NCBI GenBank assembly: GCA_947455205.1
Contig: CANGNF010000005.1
Coordinates: 62,001-126,000 of the forward strand
Direction: 5' to 3'
From: Acetobacteraceae bacterium
GTDB taxonomy: Bacteria; Pseudomonadota; Alphaproteobacteria; Acetobacterales; Acetobacteraceae
DNA length: 64,000 nt
The position numbers and the translations under genes were made by a program. The notes under the pieces were generated by a model, which was not told the origin of the DNA, made no database searches, and was given only the letters and a program-made list of their open reading frames with translations. This document shows, in pieces, positions 42,436-52,524 of this stretch. Within the stretch, counting starts at the first letter, position 1; each line of letters opens with the position of its first letter.

Positions 42436-43356
42436 CTAGACGGTCCCGATCCGCGCGCGCAGGGCGGCAACGTCCTCGCGCTTCGGGTGGGCGGTACCGG
42501 GGCGCATCACCGCCGCCGCGCCCGCCGCCATGCCCCAGGCAAAGGCATCGCGCGGCGTGGCGCCCTGCGCCAGATGCAGCACCATGGCGGCCAGGAAGCT
42601 GTCGCCCGCCCCCACCGCGCCCAGCGCCGGCACGTCCAGCGCCGGCAGGCGCAGCACGCCCTCCGCACTGGCCAGCAGCGCGCCGTCGCCGCCCAGCGTC
42701 ACCGCCAGCAGCTCCGTGGCGCCCTTGGTCACGAAGCCCTGCGCCGCCTCGGCCAACTCGCCCGGCGCCAGCTTGCGGCCGACCAGCGTATCGAACTCGC
42801 CCTGGCTGGGCTTGATCAGCTTGAGGCCGGGGCCGAGCGCGGCCTGCAGCGGTGCGCCCGAGGTATCCAATACGAAGGGCATGCCGCGCCGCACCGCGAT
42901 GGCCTTGCAGCGGGCGTAGTAGTCGGCCGGCACGCCGGGTGAGAGGCTGCCGCTGGCCACCAGCCAGTCGCCGGGCGCGGTCTCCAGCGCCGCCAGCCCG
43001 GCCTGCCACTCGGCCTCGCTGAGCGTCGGGCCTTCCGGCACGAAGCGGTATTCCAGCCCGGCCTTGAGGTCATGCACCGTGTGGCTGATGCGGGTGCGGC
43101 CGGCGATGGGCACGGTCAGATGCGGCACCTGGCCTTCGCTGAGCAGTTCCTCCAGCAGCGTGCCGCTGACCCCGCCGGCCAGGATGATCGCCAGCGTTTC
43201 GCCGCCCAGTTCCCGCAGCACGCGGGAGACGTTCACCCCGCCGCCGCCGGGGTCGAAGCTGTCGCCGCGCGTCCGCACCTTGCGGACCGGCTGCACTTGG
43301 TCGGCTTCCGCCGCCAGGTCGATGGTCGGGTTCAGCGTCAGCGTCAGGATCTTCAT
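42436..43356 (-). CDS. PfkB-family hexose kinase (1-phosphofructokinase-like)
   Basis: A 306-residue PfkB kinase. MKILTLTLNPTIDLAAE and DPGGGGVNVSRVL are the FruK/LacC-type N-terminal blocks; the anion hole and catalytic base are in GAVGAGDSFLAAM. ATP binding region LAVTLGGDGALL. Its start overlaps the stop of the Zn-hydrolase gene (ATGA). A sugar-phosphate kinase at the end of a catabolic operon with PyrD/PyrK-like genes is unexpected; no fructose PTS is in the window. Confidence 0.92.
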   Translation of the reverse strand: MKILTLTLNPTIDLAAEADQVQPVRKVRTRGDSFDPGGGGVNVSRVLRELGGETLAIILAGGVSGTLLEELLSEGQVPHLTVPIAGRTRISHTVHDLKAGLEYRFVPEGPTLSEAEWQAGLAALETAPGDWLVASGSLSPGVPADYYARCKAIAVRRGMPFVLDTSGAPLQAALGPGLKLIKPSQGEFDTLVGRKLAPGELAEAAQGFVTKGATELLAVTLGGDGALLASAEGVLRLPALDVPALGAVGAGDSFLAAMVLHLAQGATPRDAFAWGMAAGAAAVMRPGTAHPKREDVAALRARIGTV

Positions 43357-44609
43357 GCCCGCGCCCTGATCGCGGCATGCATCGCCTCAACCCCCGTCAT
43401 CAAGTCGGCAATCTCCATGGCTTCGCGCGGGTTGTGGCTGCCATGGGCGTTGCGGACGAAGACCATGGCGGCCGGGGTGCCGCGCCGGGCGAATTCGGCG
43501 GCATCATGCCCGGCGCCGGAGACGGTGCTGTACGGCTTGGCCAGCGCCGCCTGGATCGCGTCATGCCCCGCCACGTCCAGCACGATCGGCGCCGCCTCCA
43601 CCCGAGTGCCCAGGGTGAACTCAACGCCCCGAGAGCGCCCGATATCGGCGCAGCGCCGGGCGAGGAAGCCGCGCATGCCGTCCAGCACCTCGGCACTGGC
43701 GCTGCGGATGTCCAGCGCGAAGCGGACCTCCCCGGGGATGCGCGTGGCGGTGCTGGCCTCGGCTTCCGTCATCATCAGCCCGGCGGTCACCACCAGGTCG
43801 TTGCCCTCCTGCAGGCTGCGCGCCCAGATGCCGTCCAGGTCCATCAGCAGCTCCGCCACCGCCATGGCCGGGTCGCGCCGCAGGTGGCGCGGCACCACGC
43901 CGGAATGCCCGGCCTCCCCCCGGCACAGCGCGCGGGGGAAGCGGATATGGCCGCGCACGGCCGAGACGGCGGCAGCCGGCAGGTCGCGGTCCAGCAGCAC
44001 CGGGCCCTGTTCGATGTGCAACTCCCAGAACATCGTCGTCCGCGCGATCTCCGGCAGCGCCACGCCGGCGCCGGCTGCTGCGGGGTCACCGCCCTGCTCC
44101 GCGATGTGCTGGGCCAGCGTCAGCCCGCTGTCGCGGCGCGGCGTCGCCAGCTCGGCGGCCTCCAGCGCACCGAAGGCCGCGCGGGTGCCGACATAGGGCG
44201 CGCCGAACCAGGGCGATTCCTCGCCCCGCAACGCCACCGCGCGCAGCGGCATGCCATCCCGCACCGCCCTGATGGCGCAGAGCAACGCGGCCACCGTGCC
44301 GGCCGCGCCATCGAAATTGCCACCCTGCGGCACGCTGTCCAGGTGGGAGCCGGCGGCCATGGCCGGCGCCTCGCCCAGGCCGGGCGGGGCCAGCCAGGTA
44401 TTGCCCACGGCGTCGCGCTGCCCCAGCAGGCCATGCGCGGCGCCGGCCTCGGCCCACAGCCTGTGGCATTCGCTTTCCACCGCCGACCAGGCCGGGCGCG
44501 TCACGCCGCCCGCCGGGTCCGGCGAGAGCGCACGAAAGGCGTCCAGCAGCCGCGCCGCCAGCGCCGCCTCGTCCACCGGCATGGCCAAGCGCTGCGCCAG
44601 CATGTTCAT
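43353..44609 (-). CDS. Zn-dependent amidohydrolase (allantoate amidohydrolase / N-carbamoyl-amino-acid hydrolase family)
   Basis: A 418-residue M20-family hydrolase. Metal ligands are visible in MAAGSHLDSVPQGGNFDG, RGEESPWFG and ELHIEQGPVL, with SGAGHDAAEFARRGTPAAM and NAHGSHNPREA near the end. Members cleave N-carbamoyl or ureido groups (allantoate, N-carbamoyl amino acids, beta-ureidopropionate). The start overlaps the PyrD-like stop (ATGA). Together with the dihydroorotate-dehydrogenase-like pair upstream, a ring-nitrogen (pyrimidine, hydantoin or purine) catabolic route is suggested. Confidence 0.92.
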   Translation of the reverse strand: MNMLAQRLAMPVDEAALAARLLDAFRALSPDPAGGVTRPAWSAVESECHRLWAEAGAAHGLLGQRDAVGNTWLAPPGLGEAPAMAAGSHLDSVPQGGNFDGAAGTVAALLCAIRAVRDGMPLRAVALRGEESPWFGAPYVGTRAAFGALEAAELATPRRDSGLTLAQHIAEQGGDPAAAGAGVALPEIARTTMFWELHIEQGPVLLDRDLPAAAVSAVRGHIRFPRALCRGEAGHSGVVPRHLRRDPAMAVAELLMDLDGIWARSLQEGNDLVVTAGLMMTEAEASTATRIPGEVRFALDIRSASAEVLDGMRGFLARRCADIGRSRGVEFTLGTRVEAAPIVLDVAGHDAIQAALAKPYSTVSGAGHDAAEFARRGTPAAMVFVRNAHGSHNPREAMEIADLMTGVEAMHAAIRARA

Positions 44610-45535
44610 TCCGCCGCCAACCTTTCGCGCGCCGGCAGCGCCATGCCGACCAGCTGCGCCACATCGGTAATGCCGCGCCGGGCGCAGAACGCCACCAGAC
44701 CCTCCAGAACGTCCAGCATCGCCGTTGGCTGCACGAAGCTGGCGGTGCCGACCTGCACCGCCGAGGCGCCGGCCATCATGAACTCCACCGCATCCTCGGC
44801 GGTGCTGATGCCGCCGACGCCGATGATGGGGATGCCGACGGCCTGGGCGCATTGCCACACCAGGCGCAGCGCGATGGGCTTGAAGGCCGGGCCGCTGAAG
44901 CCACCCATGCCGGCGCCCAGCCTGGGCCGCGCCGTCTCGATATCGATGGCCAGGCCCAGGATGGTGTTGGCCACCACCAGCGCCTCGGCGCCCGCTGCCT
45001 CGCAGGCCCGCGCCACGGCGGCGATATCCGCGGTGTTGGGCGAGAGCTTGACCCACAGCGGCAGCGCACTGGCCGCGCGCACCGCCGCCACGGCGGCCGC
45101 CGCCGTCTCCGGCAACATGGCGAAGGCGCGGCCATCCTCCTCCAGGTTCGGGCAGGAGATATTGGCCTCGATGGCCGCCACCCCGGGCGTTGCCGCCAGC
45201 ACCGCGGCAGCGCGGGCAAACTCGGCAACGGATGGCGCCGAGAGGCTGACCACCAGCGGCGCCCGGAAGCGGCGCCATTCCGGCATGGCCTGGGCGACGA
45301 AATGCGCCAGCCCCTTGCCGGGGATGCCGATGCTGTTGAGCAGCCCGTTCTCGGTTTCCGCCAGGCGCGGCAGCGCATTGCCGGTTCGGGCTTCCGGCGT
45401 GACCGATTTGGTCACCAGCGCACCGAGCCGGTCCAGGTCCATCACCTCGGCCAGTTCGGGGCCGAAGGTGCCGCTGGCCGGCATCACCGGATTGGCCAGG
45501 GTGAGGCCACCGATCCGCGTCGCCAGCCTCACCAT
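44606..45535 (-). CDS. Dihydroorotate dehydrogenase B-like catalytic subunit
   Basis: A 309-residue FMN barrel protein of the PyrD type 1B family. MPASGTFGPEL, GLLNSIGIPGKG, the active-site cysteine in EANISCPNLEEDG, WVKLSPNT and GVGGISTAEDA are conserved. PyrD-1B works with PyrK to pass electrons to NAD. Alphaproteobacteria normally use the class 2 (quinone) enzyme for pyrimidine synthesis, and this copy is embedded among catabolic genes, so a reductase role on a related ring substrate is as likely as classic pyrD function. Confidence 0.88.
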   Translation of the reverse strand: MVRLATRIGGLTLANPVMPASGTFGPELAEVMDLDRLGALVTKSVTPEARTGNALPRLAETENGLLNSIGIPGKGLAHFVAQAMPEWRRFRAPLVVSLSAPSVAEFARAAAVLAATPGVAAIEANISCPNLEEDGRAFAMLPETAAAAVAAVRAASALPLWVKLSPNTADIAAVARACEAAGAEALVVANTILGLAIDIETARPRLGAGMGGFSGPAFKPIALRLVWQCAQAVGIPIIGVGGISTAEDAVEFMMAGASAVQVGTASFVQPTAMLDVLEGLVAFCARRGITDVAQLVGMALPARERLAAE

Positions 45536-46326
45536 GACATGGCCCGCTGCAGGTCGAAGACCGGGCCTTCGCGGCATACGCGCTGATGCGTGACGTGGCC
45601 GTCCTCGTCACGGATGTCCCGCACGCAGCAGAAGCACATGCCCAGGCCGCAGCCCATCTGCTGTTCCAGCGCCACCTGGCCGAGAATGCCGTATTCCGCC
45701 GCCAGCCGTTGCAGCAGCAGGAACAACCGGTTGGAGCCGCAGGTGAACACCGCATCCGGCCGCTCGCGCTCGAAGCGGCGGCGCAGCAGCGCCTCCACGG
45801 CTGCGGGCGAAGAGCTGCCATCGCTGTCGAACACCGCGTCGAAGCTGCTGGCGCCGAACTCGGCGGCCATCAGGTCCTCCGGCGCCCGCGCTGACAGCAC
45901 CGCGTGCACGGCGGGGCCGCTGCCGACGAGGGGCGCCAGCGTGGCCAGGCCGACGCCGCGCGCCAGCACCAGTACCCGCCGCGCCCCGGCCGGCAGGCTG
46001 AAGCCATTGCCGAGCGGGCCGACCACATCCAGCGCATTGCCCGGCCGCAGCCGCGCCAAGGCCGCGGTGCCACGCCCCTTCACATGCAGCAGGAAGCCCA
46101 GCGTGCCATCGGCGCCAATGCGCCACACGCTCATCGGCCGGCGCAGGAAGGGGCCGTTGCCGCCGGCATCGCGGCACAGCAGATGGCAGAACTGCCCCGG
46201 CCTGGTGCGCGCCGCCAGCCCAGGCGCCGCCACCACCAGGCGGTGGTAGCGGCCACCGACCGGCGCGCTTTCCAGCACCGGGCAGGCAACCTGGGCAATG
46301 GCGAAGCCCGAAGGGGCAGTATCCAT
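45529..46326 (-). CDS. Dihydroorotate dehydrogenase electron-transfer subunit-like (PyrK family)
   Basis: A 265-residue ferredoxin-reductase-like protein. FAD-binding RPGQFCHLLCR and FLRRPMSVWRIG, NAD-binding VLVLARGVGLATLAPL (the usual GGxG is altered), and the [2Fe-2S] cysteines in MGCGLGMCFCCVRD with a later cysteine in QRVCREGP. It overlaps the PyrD-like gene by 7 nt, so the two form a complex. The altered glycine motif may lower or change pyridine nucleotide binding. Confidence 0.88.
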   Translation of the reverse strand: MDTAPSGFAIAQVACPVLESAPVGGRYHRLVVAAPGLAARTRPGQFCHLLCRDAGGNGPFLRRPMSVWRIGADGTLGFLLHVKGRGTAALARLRPGNALDVVGPLGNGFSLPAGARRVLVLARGVGLATLAPLVGSGPAVHAVLSARAPEDLMAAEFGASSFDAVFDSDGSSSPAAVEALLRRRFERERPDAVFTCGSNRLFLLLQRLAAEYGILGQVALEQQMGCGLGMCFCCVRDIRDEDGHVTHQRVCREGPVFDLQRAMSW

Positions 46327-46358
46327 GACCCAAGCCTCGGCCGCGCCGAGACTCGGAG

Positions 46359-46997
46359 TCAAATGTTGTTTTCGGCACCTGCGAAGAGCGGGCTGCCAGC
46401 GCCCCGGGCCAACCGCTTCTCGACGAACATCAGCCGGTCCTGGCCCCAGAAGATGTCCTCGCCGATCACGCAGCTCGGTGCGCCGAAGACTCCGCGCGCC
46501 AGGGCGGCGGCGGTGTCGCGCTCGCGCATCTCGGCCCAGCGCGGCTCGCGCCCCAGCGCGATCACCGCGGCCGCGTCCAGCCCGCAATCGCCGACCAGCG
46601 CCGCCAGCGTGGCCTCGTCGCCGGGGTCGCGCTCCTCCTCCCACAGCGCCTTCAGCACGCGCTGCGCCAGGCGGATCGCCGGGGCATCGCCCGCCGTCTC
46701 CCGCAGGGCGATGACGCAGGAGGAGGACAGCGCCTCGCTGGTGGGGAAGTGCTTCGGCTTGATGTTGAAGGGCAGGCCCAGCTCCGCCTTCCAGCGCGCC
46801 AGTTCCTGCAACCGGTAGGCCTGGCGCTGCGGGCTGCGCTTGGGCAGCGGCAGCCCGCCGGAGCCGGCGAAGATGGTGCCGAAATCCACCGGCCAGATCC
46901 GCAGCGTGGCGTTGTACTTCGCCGCCAACGCCTCGATCCGCGCGCCGCCCATGTAGGTCCAGGGCGAGTTCAGGGACGCATAGTAGTCGATATGCAT
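46359..46997 (-). CDS. 2-hydroxychromene-2-carboxylate isomerase-like (DsbA-fold) protein
   Basis: A 212-residue thioredoxin-fold protein of the HCCA isomerase/GST-kappa family. IDYYASLNSPWTYMGG has serine instead of the DsbA CxxC, as is usual for this glutathione-dependent isomerase group; FGAPSCVIGEDIFWGQDRL is the conserved C-terminal block. The known activity is in naphthalene breakdown, but many members act elsewhere. It starts 2 nt after the CoA-transferase B stop and is part of the same operon. Confidence 0.9.
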   Translation of the reverse strand: MHIDYYASLNSPWTYMGGARIEALAAKYNATLRIWPVDFGTIFAGSGGLPLPKRSPQRQAYRLQELARWKAELGLPFNIKPKHFPTSEALSSSCVIALRETAGDAPAIRLAQRVLKALWEEERDPGDEATLAALVGDCGLDAAAVIALGREPRWAEMRERDTAAALARGVFGAPSCVIGEDIFWGQDRLMFVEKRLARGAGSPLFAGAENNI

Positions 46998-46999
46998 AG

Positions 47000-47698
47000 T
47001 CAGCCCTCCAACGGCGCGCCGGTGGCGGCGCGGACTTCCTCGAAGCTCATCCCCGGCGCCAGTTCCACCACGCGGAAGCCCTGGCCGGTGGGGGCAAAGA
47101 GCCCGTAGTTGGTCGCCACCAGCGTCACCACGCCGCGTGCCGTCACCGGCAGGGCGCAGCTCGGCACCAGCCGCGGCGCGCCCTTGCGGGTCACGTGTTC
47201 CAGGATGATGAAGACCCGCTTGGCGCAGGCCGCCAAATCCATGGCGCCGCCGATGCCGCCGCCCTTCTGCCCCGCCACCTTCCAGTTGGCGAAGTCGCCA
47301 TTGGCCCCCACCTCATAGGCGCCCATCACGGTCACATCGATGCGGCCGCTGCGGATGATGGCGAAGCTGTCGGCGTGGTTCACCGTCACGCTGTCCGGCT
47401 TCAGCGAGACGTTCTGCCCGCCGGCATTGACCAGGTGCAGGTCCTCTTGCCCCGCCGACAGCACCGGGCCATAGCCGATGAGACCGTTCTCGGAATGGTA
47501 GGTGATCTCGCGGTCGCCGATATCGGTGTTGCTGCAAAGCGTCGGAATGCCGACGCCGAGGTTCACCAGCCAACCATCCTGGAACTCGCGGGCCAGGCGG
47601 TCGGCCATCTGCTGGCGGTCCCAGCCTTTCACCGGTCCGGTCGCTGGAGCGCCGGAGGGCGCGGAGGCGTGAATCGGCCGGGCAGAATTATCGCTCAT
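47000..47698 (-). CDS. 3-oxoacid CoA-transferase subunit B
   Basis: A 232-residue class I CoA-transferase beta subunit. The catalytic glutamate is in YHSENGLIG, with LVNLGVGIPTLCSN before it and GGIGGAMDLA later. The start overlaps the alpha-subunit stop (ATGA). The N-terminal 22 residues or so (MSDNSARPIHASAPSGAPAT) are not normal for the family and are encoded by a REP-like repeat; the family sequence begins at about GWDRQQMADR. Confidence 0.94.
   Translation of the reverse strand: MSDNSARPIHASAPSGAPATGPVKGWDRQQMADRLAREFQDGWLVNLGVGIPTLCSNTDIGDREITYHSENGLIGYGPVLSAGQEDLHLVNAGGQNVSLKPDSVTVNHADSFAIIRSGRIDVTVMGAYEVGANGDFANWKVAGQKGGGIGGAMDLAACAKRVFIILEHVTRKGAPRLVPSCALPVTARGVVTLVATNYGLFAPTGQGFRVVELAPGMSFEEVRAATGAPLEG
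47639..47680 (+). repeat. REP-like hairpin repeat, copy 3, inside a coding region
   Basis: Stem GCGCC-ggag-GGCGC followed by GG and AGGCGTGAATC. Same layout as the copies at 40.3 kb, with the second base pair of the stem changed from G-C to C-G, a compensatory change. It lies in the first codons of CoA-transferase subunit B on the opposite strand. Confidence 0.65.
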
Positions 47699-48429
47699 TT
47701 CTTGCGCTCCTCACGCCGCACCGCCCAGATGCCTTCGGGCGCCGCCGGCACCTTGACCAGGCGCTGCACGAAGATGCCCGACGTATGCACGGCATCCGGG
47801 TCCAGCGCGCCGGCGGGCAGGATGTCTTCCTCCACCTCCACGATGCAGACCTTCGCCGCCATCGCCATCAAGGGGCAGAAGTTCCGCTGGGTCAGCCGGA
47901 ACACAAGGTTGCCGCTGGCATCCGCCCGATGCGCGCGGACGAAGGCGTAGTCCAGCGGCAGGGCGTATTCCAGCAGCATCTCCCGCCCATTGAACTTGCG
48001 GGTCTCGCGGCCCTCGGCCAGCTCGGTGCCCACGGCGGTGGGGGTGTAGAAGGCCGGGATGCCGGCTCCGGCGGCGCGCATGCGCTCGGCCAGCGTGCCC
48101 TGCGGCACCAGCTCGGCCTCGACCTCGCCGCTCTCATAGTACTTGGTGAAGGGCAGCACGTCGGTCGGGCGCGTCGCCGCGGTGAAGCTGGCGATGACCT
48201 TCTTCACCTGGCCGTTCTCCACCAGGCTGGCAATGTCCGGCATGCGCGGCTGATGCGCGCCGCCGGTGGTGTTGCCGACGCAGGTGAGCCCCTTCGCGCC
48301 CTGTTCGCGCAGCGCCTTGATGAGGTTGTACGGCGTGCCCGGCGCGGCAAAGCCGCCGATGCCGATGACCGAGCCGTCCGGAATATCGGCCACCGCCTCG
48401 GCGAAGCTGCCGAAGGTCTTGGATCGCAT
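47695..48429 (-). CDS. 3-oxoacid CoA-transferase subunit A
   Basis: A 244-residue class I CoA-transferase alpha subunit. The nucleotide-binding GSVIGIGGFAAPGTP, CVGNTTGG and the later FTAATRPTDVLPF, GTLAERMRAAGAGIPAFYTPT are family blocks. First gene of the seven-gene minus-strand operon running to 42436. With subunit B it activates a carboxylic acid by transfer of CoA. It is divergent from a Bug binding-protein gene across 90 bp, a likely source of the acid. Confidence 0.94.
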   Translation of the reverse strand: MRSKTFGSFAEAVADIPDGSVIGIGGFAAPGTPYNLIKALREQGAKGLTCVGNTTGGAHQPRMPDIASLVENGQVKKVIASFTAATRPTDVLPFTKYYESGEVEAELVPQGTLAERMRAAGAGIPAFYTPTAVGTELAEGRETRKFNGREMLLEYALPLDYAFVRAHRADASGNLVFRLTQRNFCPLMAMAAKVCIVEVEEDILPAGALDPDAVHTSGIFVQRLVKVPAAPEGIWAVRREERKK

Positions 48430-48519
48430 GCGCTGCGTTCCCCCTGATGTTCTGCGGCCGATGCTGCCAGTTGCCGGAAGCGGCGTCCATGTGCAGGGTG
48501 GCGGCACGGAGGAACCCAC

Positions 48520-49473
48520 ATGCTGGCACGGCGCGGATTGATGGCGGCTGCACTGCTGGCGCCGGCGGTGGCGCGGGCGCAGGCGTGGCCGAGCCGGCCG
48601 GTACGCATCGTGGTGCCCTTCACCCCCGGTGGCTCCAACGACGCCATGGCCCGGCCGCTGGCGGAGCGGTTGCAAGCGCGCTTCGGCCAGCCCTTCGTCA
48701 TCGAGAATCGCCCCGGCGCCGGCAGCGCGGTGGGGGTGCAATACGCCGCCCAGGCGGCACCGGATGGCCATACGCTGCTGGTCACCACCTCCTCAGTCGC
48801 CGCCATCGCACCGGTGCAGCGCATCGGCTTCGACGCCGGGCGGGAACTGGACGGCATCGCGCTGCTGGCCAGCGCGCCGCTGGCCGCCTTCGTGCCGATG
48901 ACCACGCGCTTCCCCAGCCTGCGCGCCATGGTGGCGGAAGCCCGCGCCAAGCCGGGCGAGGTCACCTATGCCAGCAGCGGCCCCGGCAGCACGGTGCACC
49001 TGATGACGGAACTGTTCTGCCTGAAGGCCGGCGTGCAGATGCAGCACATTCCGTACCGGGGCACCGCCGGCGCCCTGACCGACCTGGTGGCCGGCCGCGT
49101 GGATGTGATGTTCACCACCTTCGCCAGCACCGGCGGCCAGCTGCGCGGCAACCTGCTGAAGGTGCTGGCCCATGCCGGCGAAACCCGCCCGGCGAATACG
49201 CCGGACGCCCCGACCGCGCGGGAGCAGGGCATCGACTATATCGGCGGCATCTGGTGGGGGCTGTTCGCGCCGCGCGGCATTCCCGCGGAGGTGCGCCTGG
49301 CGTTGAACGCCGCCACCAACGCGGCGCTGGCCGAACCTGGCTTCGCCAGCATCCTGGCCCAGGAAGCCGCCACGCCCGGTGCGCTGACGCCTGAGCAGTT
49401 CCAGCAGAAGATCCGCGACGAACAGGTGGCGATGCAGCAGGTGGTAACGGCGGCGAAGATCACCGCGGATTAG
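48520..49473 (+). CDS. Bug-family solute-binding protein
   Basis: A 317-residue periplasmic binding protein. The signal is LARRGLMAAALLAPAVARAQA. Hallmarks are WPSRPVRIVVPFTPGGSNDA, QPFVIENRPGAGSAVG and HIPYRGTAGALTDLVAGRVD. Divergent from the CoA-transferase operon, so the two probably share control and handle the same acid. Its TAG stop is the first three bases of a conserved hairpin repeat. Confidence 0.93.
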   Translation: MLARRGLMAAALLAPAVARAQAWPSRPVRIVVPFTPGGSNDAMARPLAERLQARFGQPFVIENRPGAGSAVGVQYAAQAAPDGHTLLVTTSSVAAIAPVQRIGFDAGRELDGIALLASAPLAAFVPMTTRFPSLRAMVAEARAKPGEVTYASSGPGSTVHLMTELFCLKAGVQMQHIPYRGTAGALTDLVAGRVDVMFTTFASTGGQLRGNLLKVLAHAGETRPANTPDAPTAREQGIDYIGGIWWGLFAPRGIPAEVRLALNAATNAALAEPGFASILAQEAATPGALTPEQFQQKIRDEQVAMQQVVTAAKITAD

Positions 49474-49517
49474 CGCCCAGTCGTCGCCGGTGGAAACAGC
49501 GGCGGCGCGAGGCAGCC
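49471..49517 (+). repeat. 3'-end hairpin repeat, copy B
   Basis: A 47-nt element that begins with the TAG stop codon of the binding-protein gene. Aligns without gaps to copy C (38 of 47 identical) and over 36 nt to copy A. An 8-bp stem CGTCGCCG/CGGCGGCG (one G-U) has a 10-nt loop. The convergent CaiB gene's own TAG (49544) is likewise followed by CGTC and a different GC-rich hairpin. Confidence 0.65.
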
Positions 49518-49541
49518 TGGGGCTACCAGGCGCTGCCGACG

Positions 49542-50728
49542 CTAGATCACCCCATCCGCCGCCAGCGCATCCATCGCGGAATCGTCCAGCCCCAGCTTCT
49601 CGCGCAGCACGTCGCGCGTCTCGGCGCCCAGCTTCCCGGTCGGCGGCGCCTGCGGCGGCTCCACGCCCGAGAAATGCAGCGGCCCCGAGGGGATCGGCAG
49701 GCGACCGAACTCAGGATGCTCCTGCCAGCGCAGTCCACCGGTGGCGTGCAGATGCGGGTCGTGCATCACCTCGGTCAGCGTCCGCACCGGGCCGCTCGGC
49801 ACGCGTTCCGCCAGCAACTTGTCGAACAGCGCCTGCTTGGTGAAGCGGATGGTGCGCTCGCCCACCGTCGCGTCCATCCAATCCATGTTGGCGCAGCGGT
49901 CCTTCACCGTCCGGCTGCGCGGGTCGTCCAGCAGCTCGGTCATGTCAAGCGCGCGGCACAGGCCCTGCCACTGCGCCTCGTTGCTGGTGATGATGGCGAT
50001 GTGGCCATCGGCGCAGGGGTACACGCTGTAGGGCGCCAGCGAGAGGCCGCTGTGCCGGTTGCCGACGCGCACGCTGTCGGCGTCCTGCCCCGGCTTCACC
50101 ATGCTGAGCGCCGACAGCAGCGGGAAATACGCGGTCTCCAGCATCGAGACCTCCACGCGCCGCGCCACGCCGCCGCGTTCACGTTCCAGCAGCGCCGTCA
50201 CCACCGCGCCGTACAGATGCGCGCCGGCGAGGAAATCCGCCACCGCCGGGCCGCACTTGGTCGGCGGCGTATCGGCAAAGCCGGTGATGCCCATGTAGCC
50301 GGCCATGGCCTGCACCGTCAGGTCCATGGCGGGGTAGTCGCGATACGGCCCCTCGCTGCCGAACCCGCTGGAGCAGGCATAGACCAGGCGCGGGTTGAGC
50401 TGCTGCAGCGCTTCGGCCCCCAGCCCCAGCCGGTCCATCACGCCAGGTGCGAAGTTCTCCACCAGCACATCGGCATGCATCGCCAGGTCACGCAGCACAT
50501 CCCGCCCGCGCGGCTGCTTCAGGTCCAGCCGCACCGACCGCTTGCCGCCATTCAACGACGCAAACGGCAGCGCGAAGCCGCCTGCCGCGCGCCGGCGCAG
50601 ATGCTCGCCGCCCGGCGGCTCCACCTTGACCACCTCCGCCCCCGCCTGCGCCAGCAGGAAGGCGGCGTAGGGGCCGTTGTAGATCTGCGTCAGGTCAAGG
50701 ACGGTGATTCCAGCGAGCGGCAGCGACA

Positions 50729-50729
<1 letters not shown>
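49542..50729 (-). CDS. CaiB/BaiF-family (class III) CoA-transferase
   Basis: A 395-residue class III CoA-transferase. LAGITVLDLTQIYNGPYAAF, GAEVVKVEPPGGE and NGGKRSVRLDLK are N-terminal blocks; the catalytic aspartate is in YPAMDLTVQAM. SMLETAYFPLLS follows. Start overlaps the acyl-CoA dehydrogenase stop (TGATG). It ends the beta-oxidation operon and probably activates the carboxylic acid degraded by it, beside the ligase at 56365. Confidence 0.93.
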
Positions 50730-52510
<1,781 letters not shown>

Positions 52511-52524
52511 GTCAGTCGCTCCCC

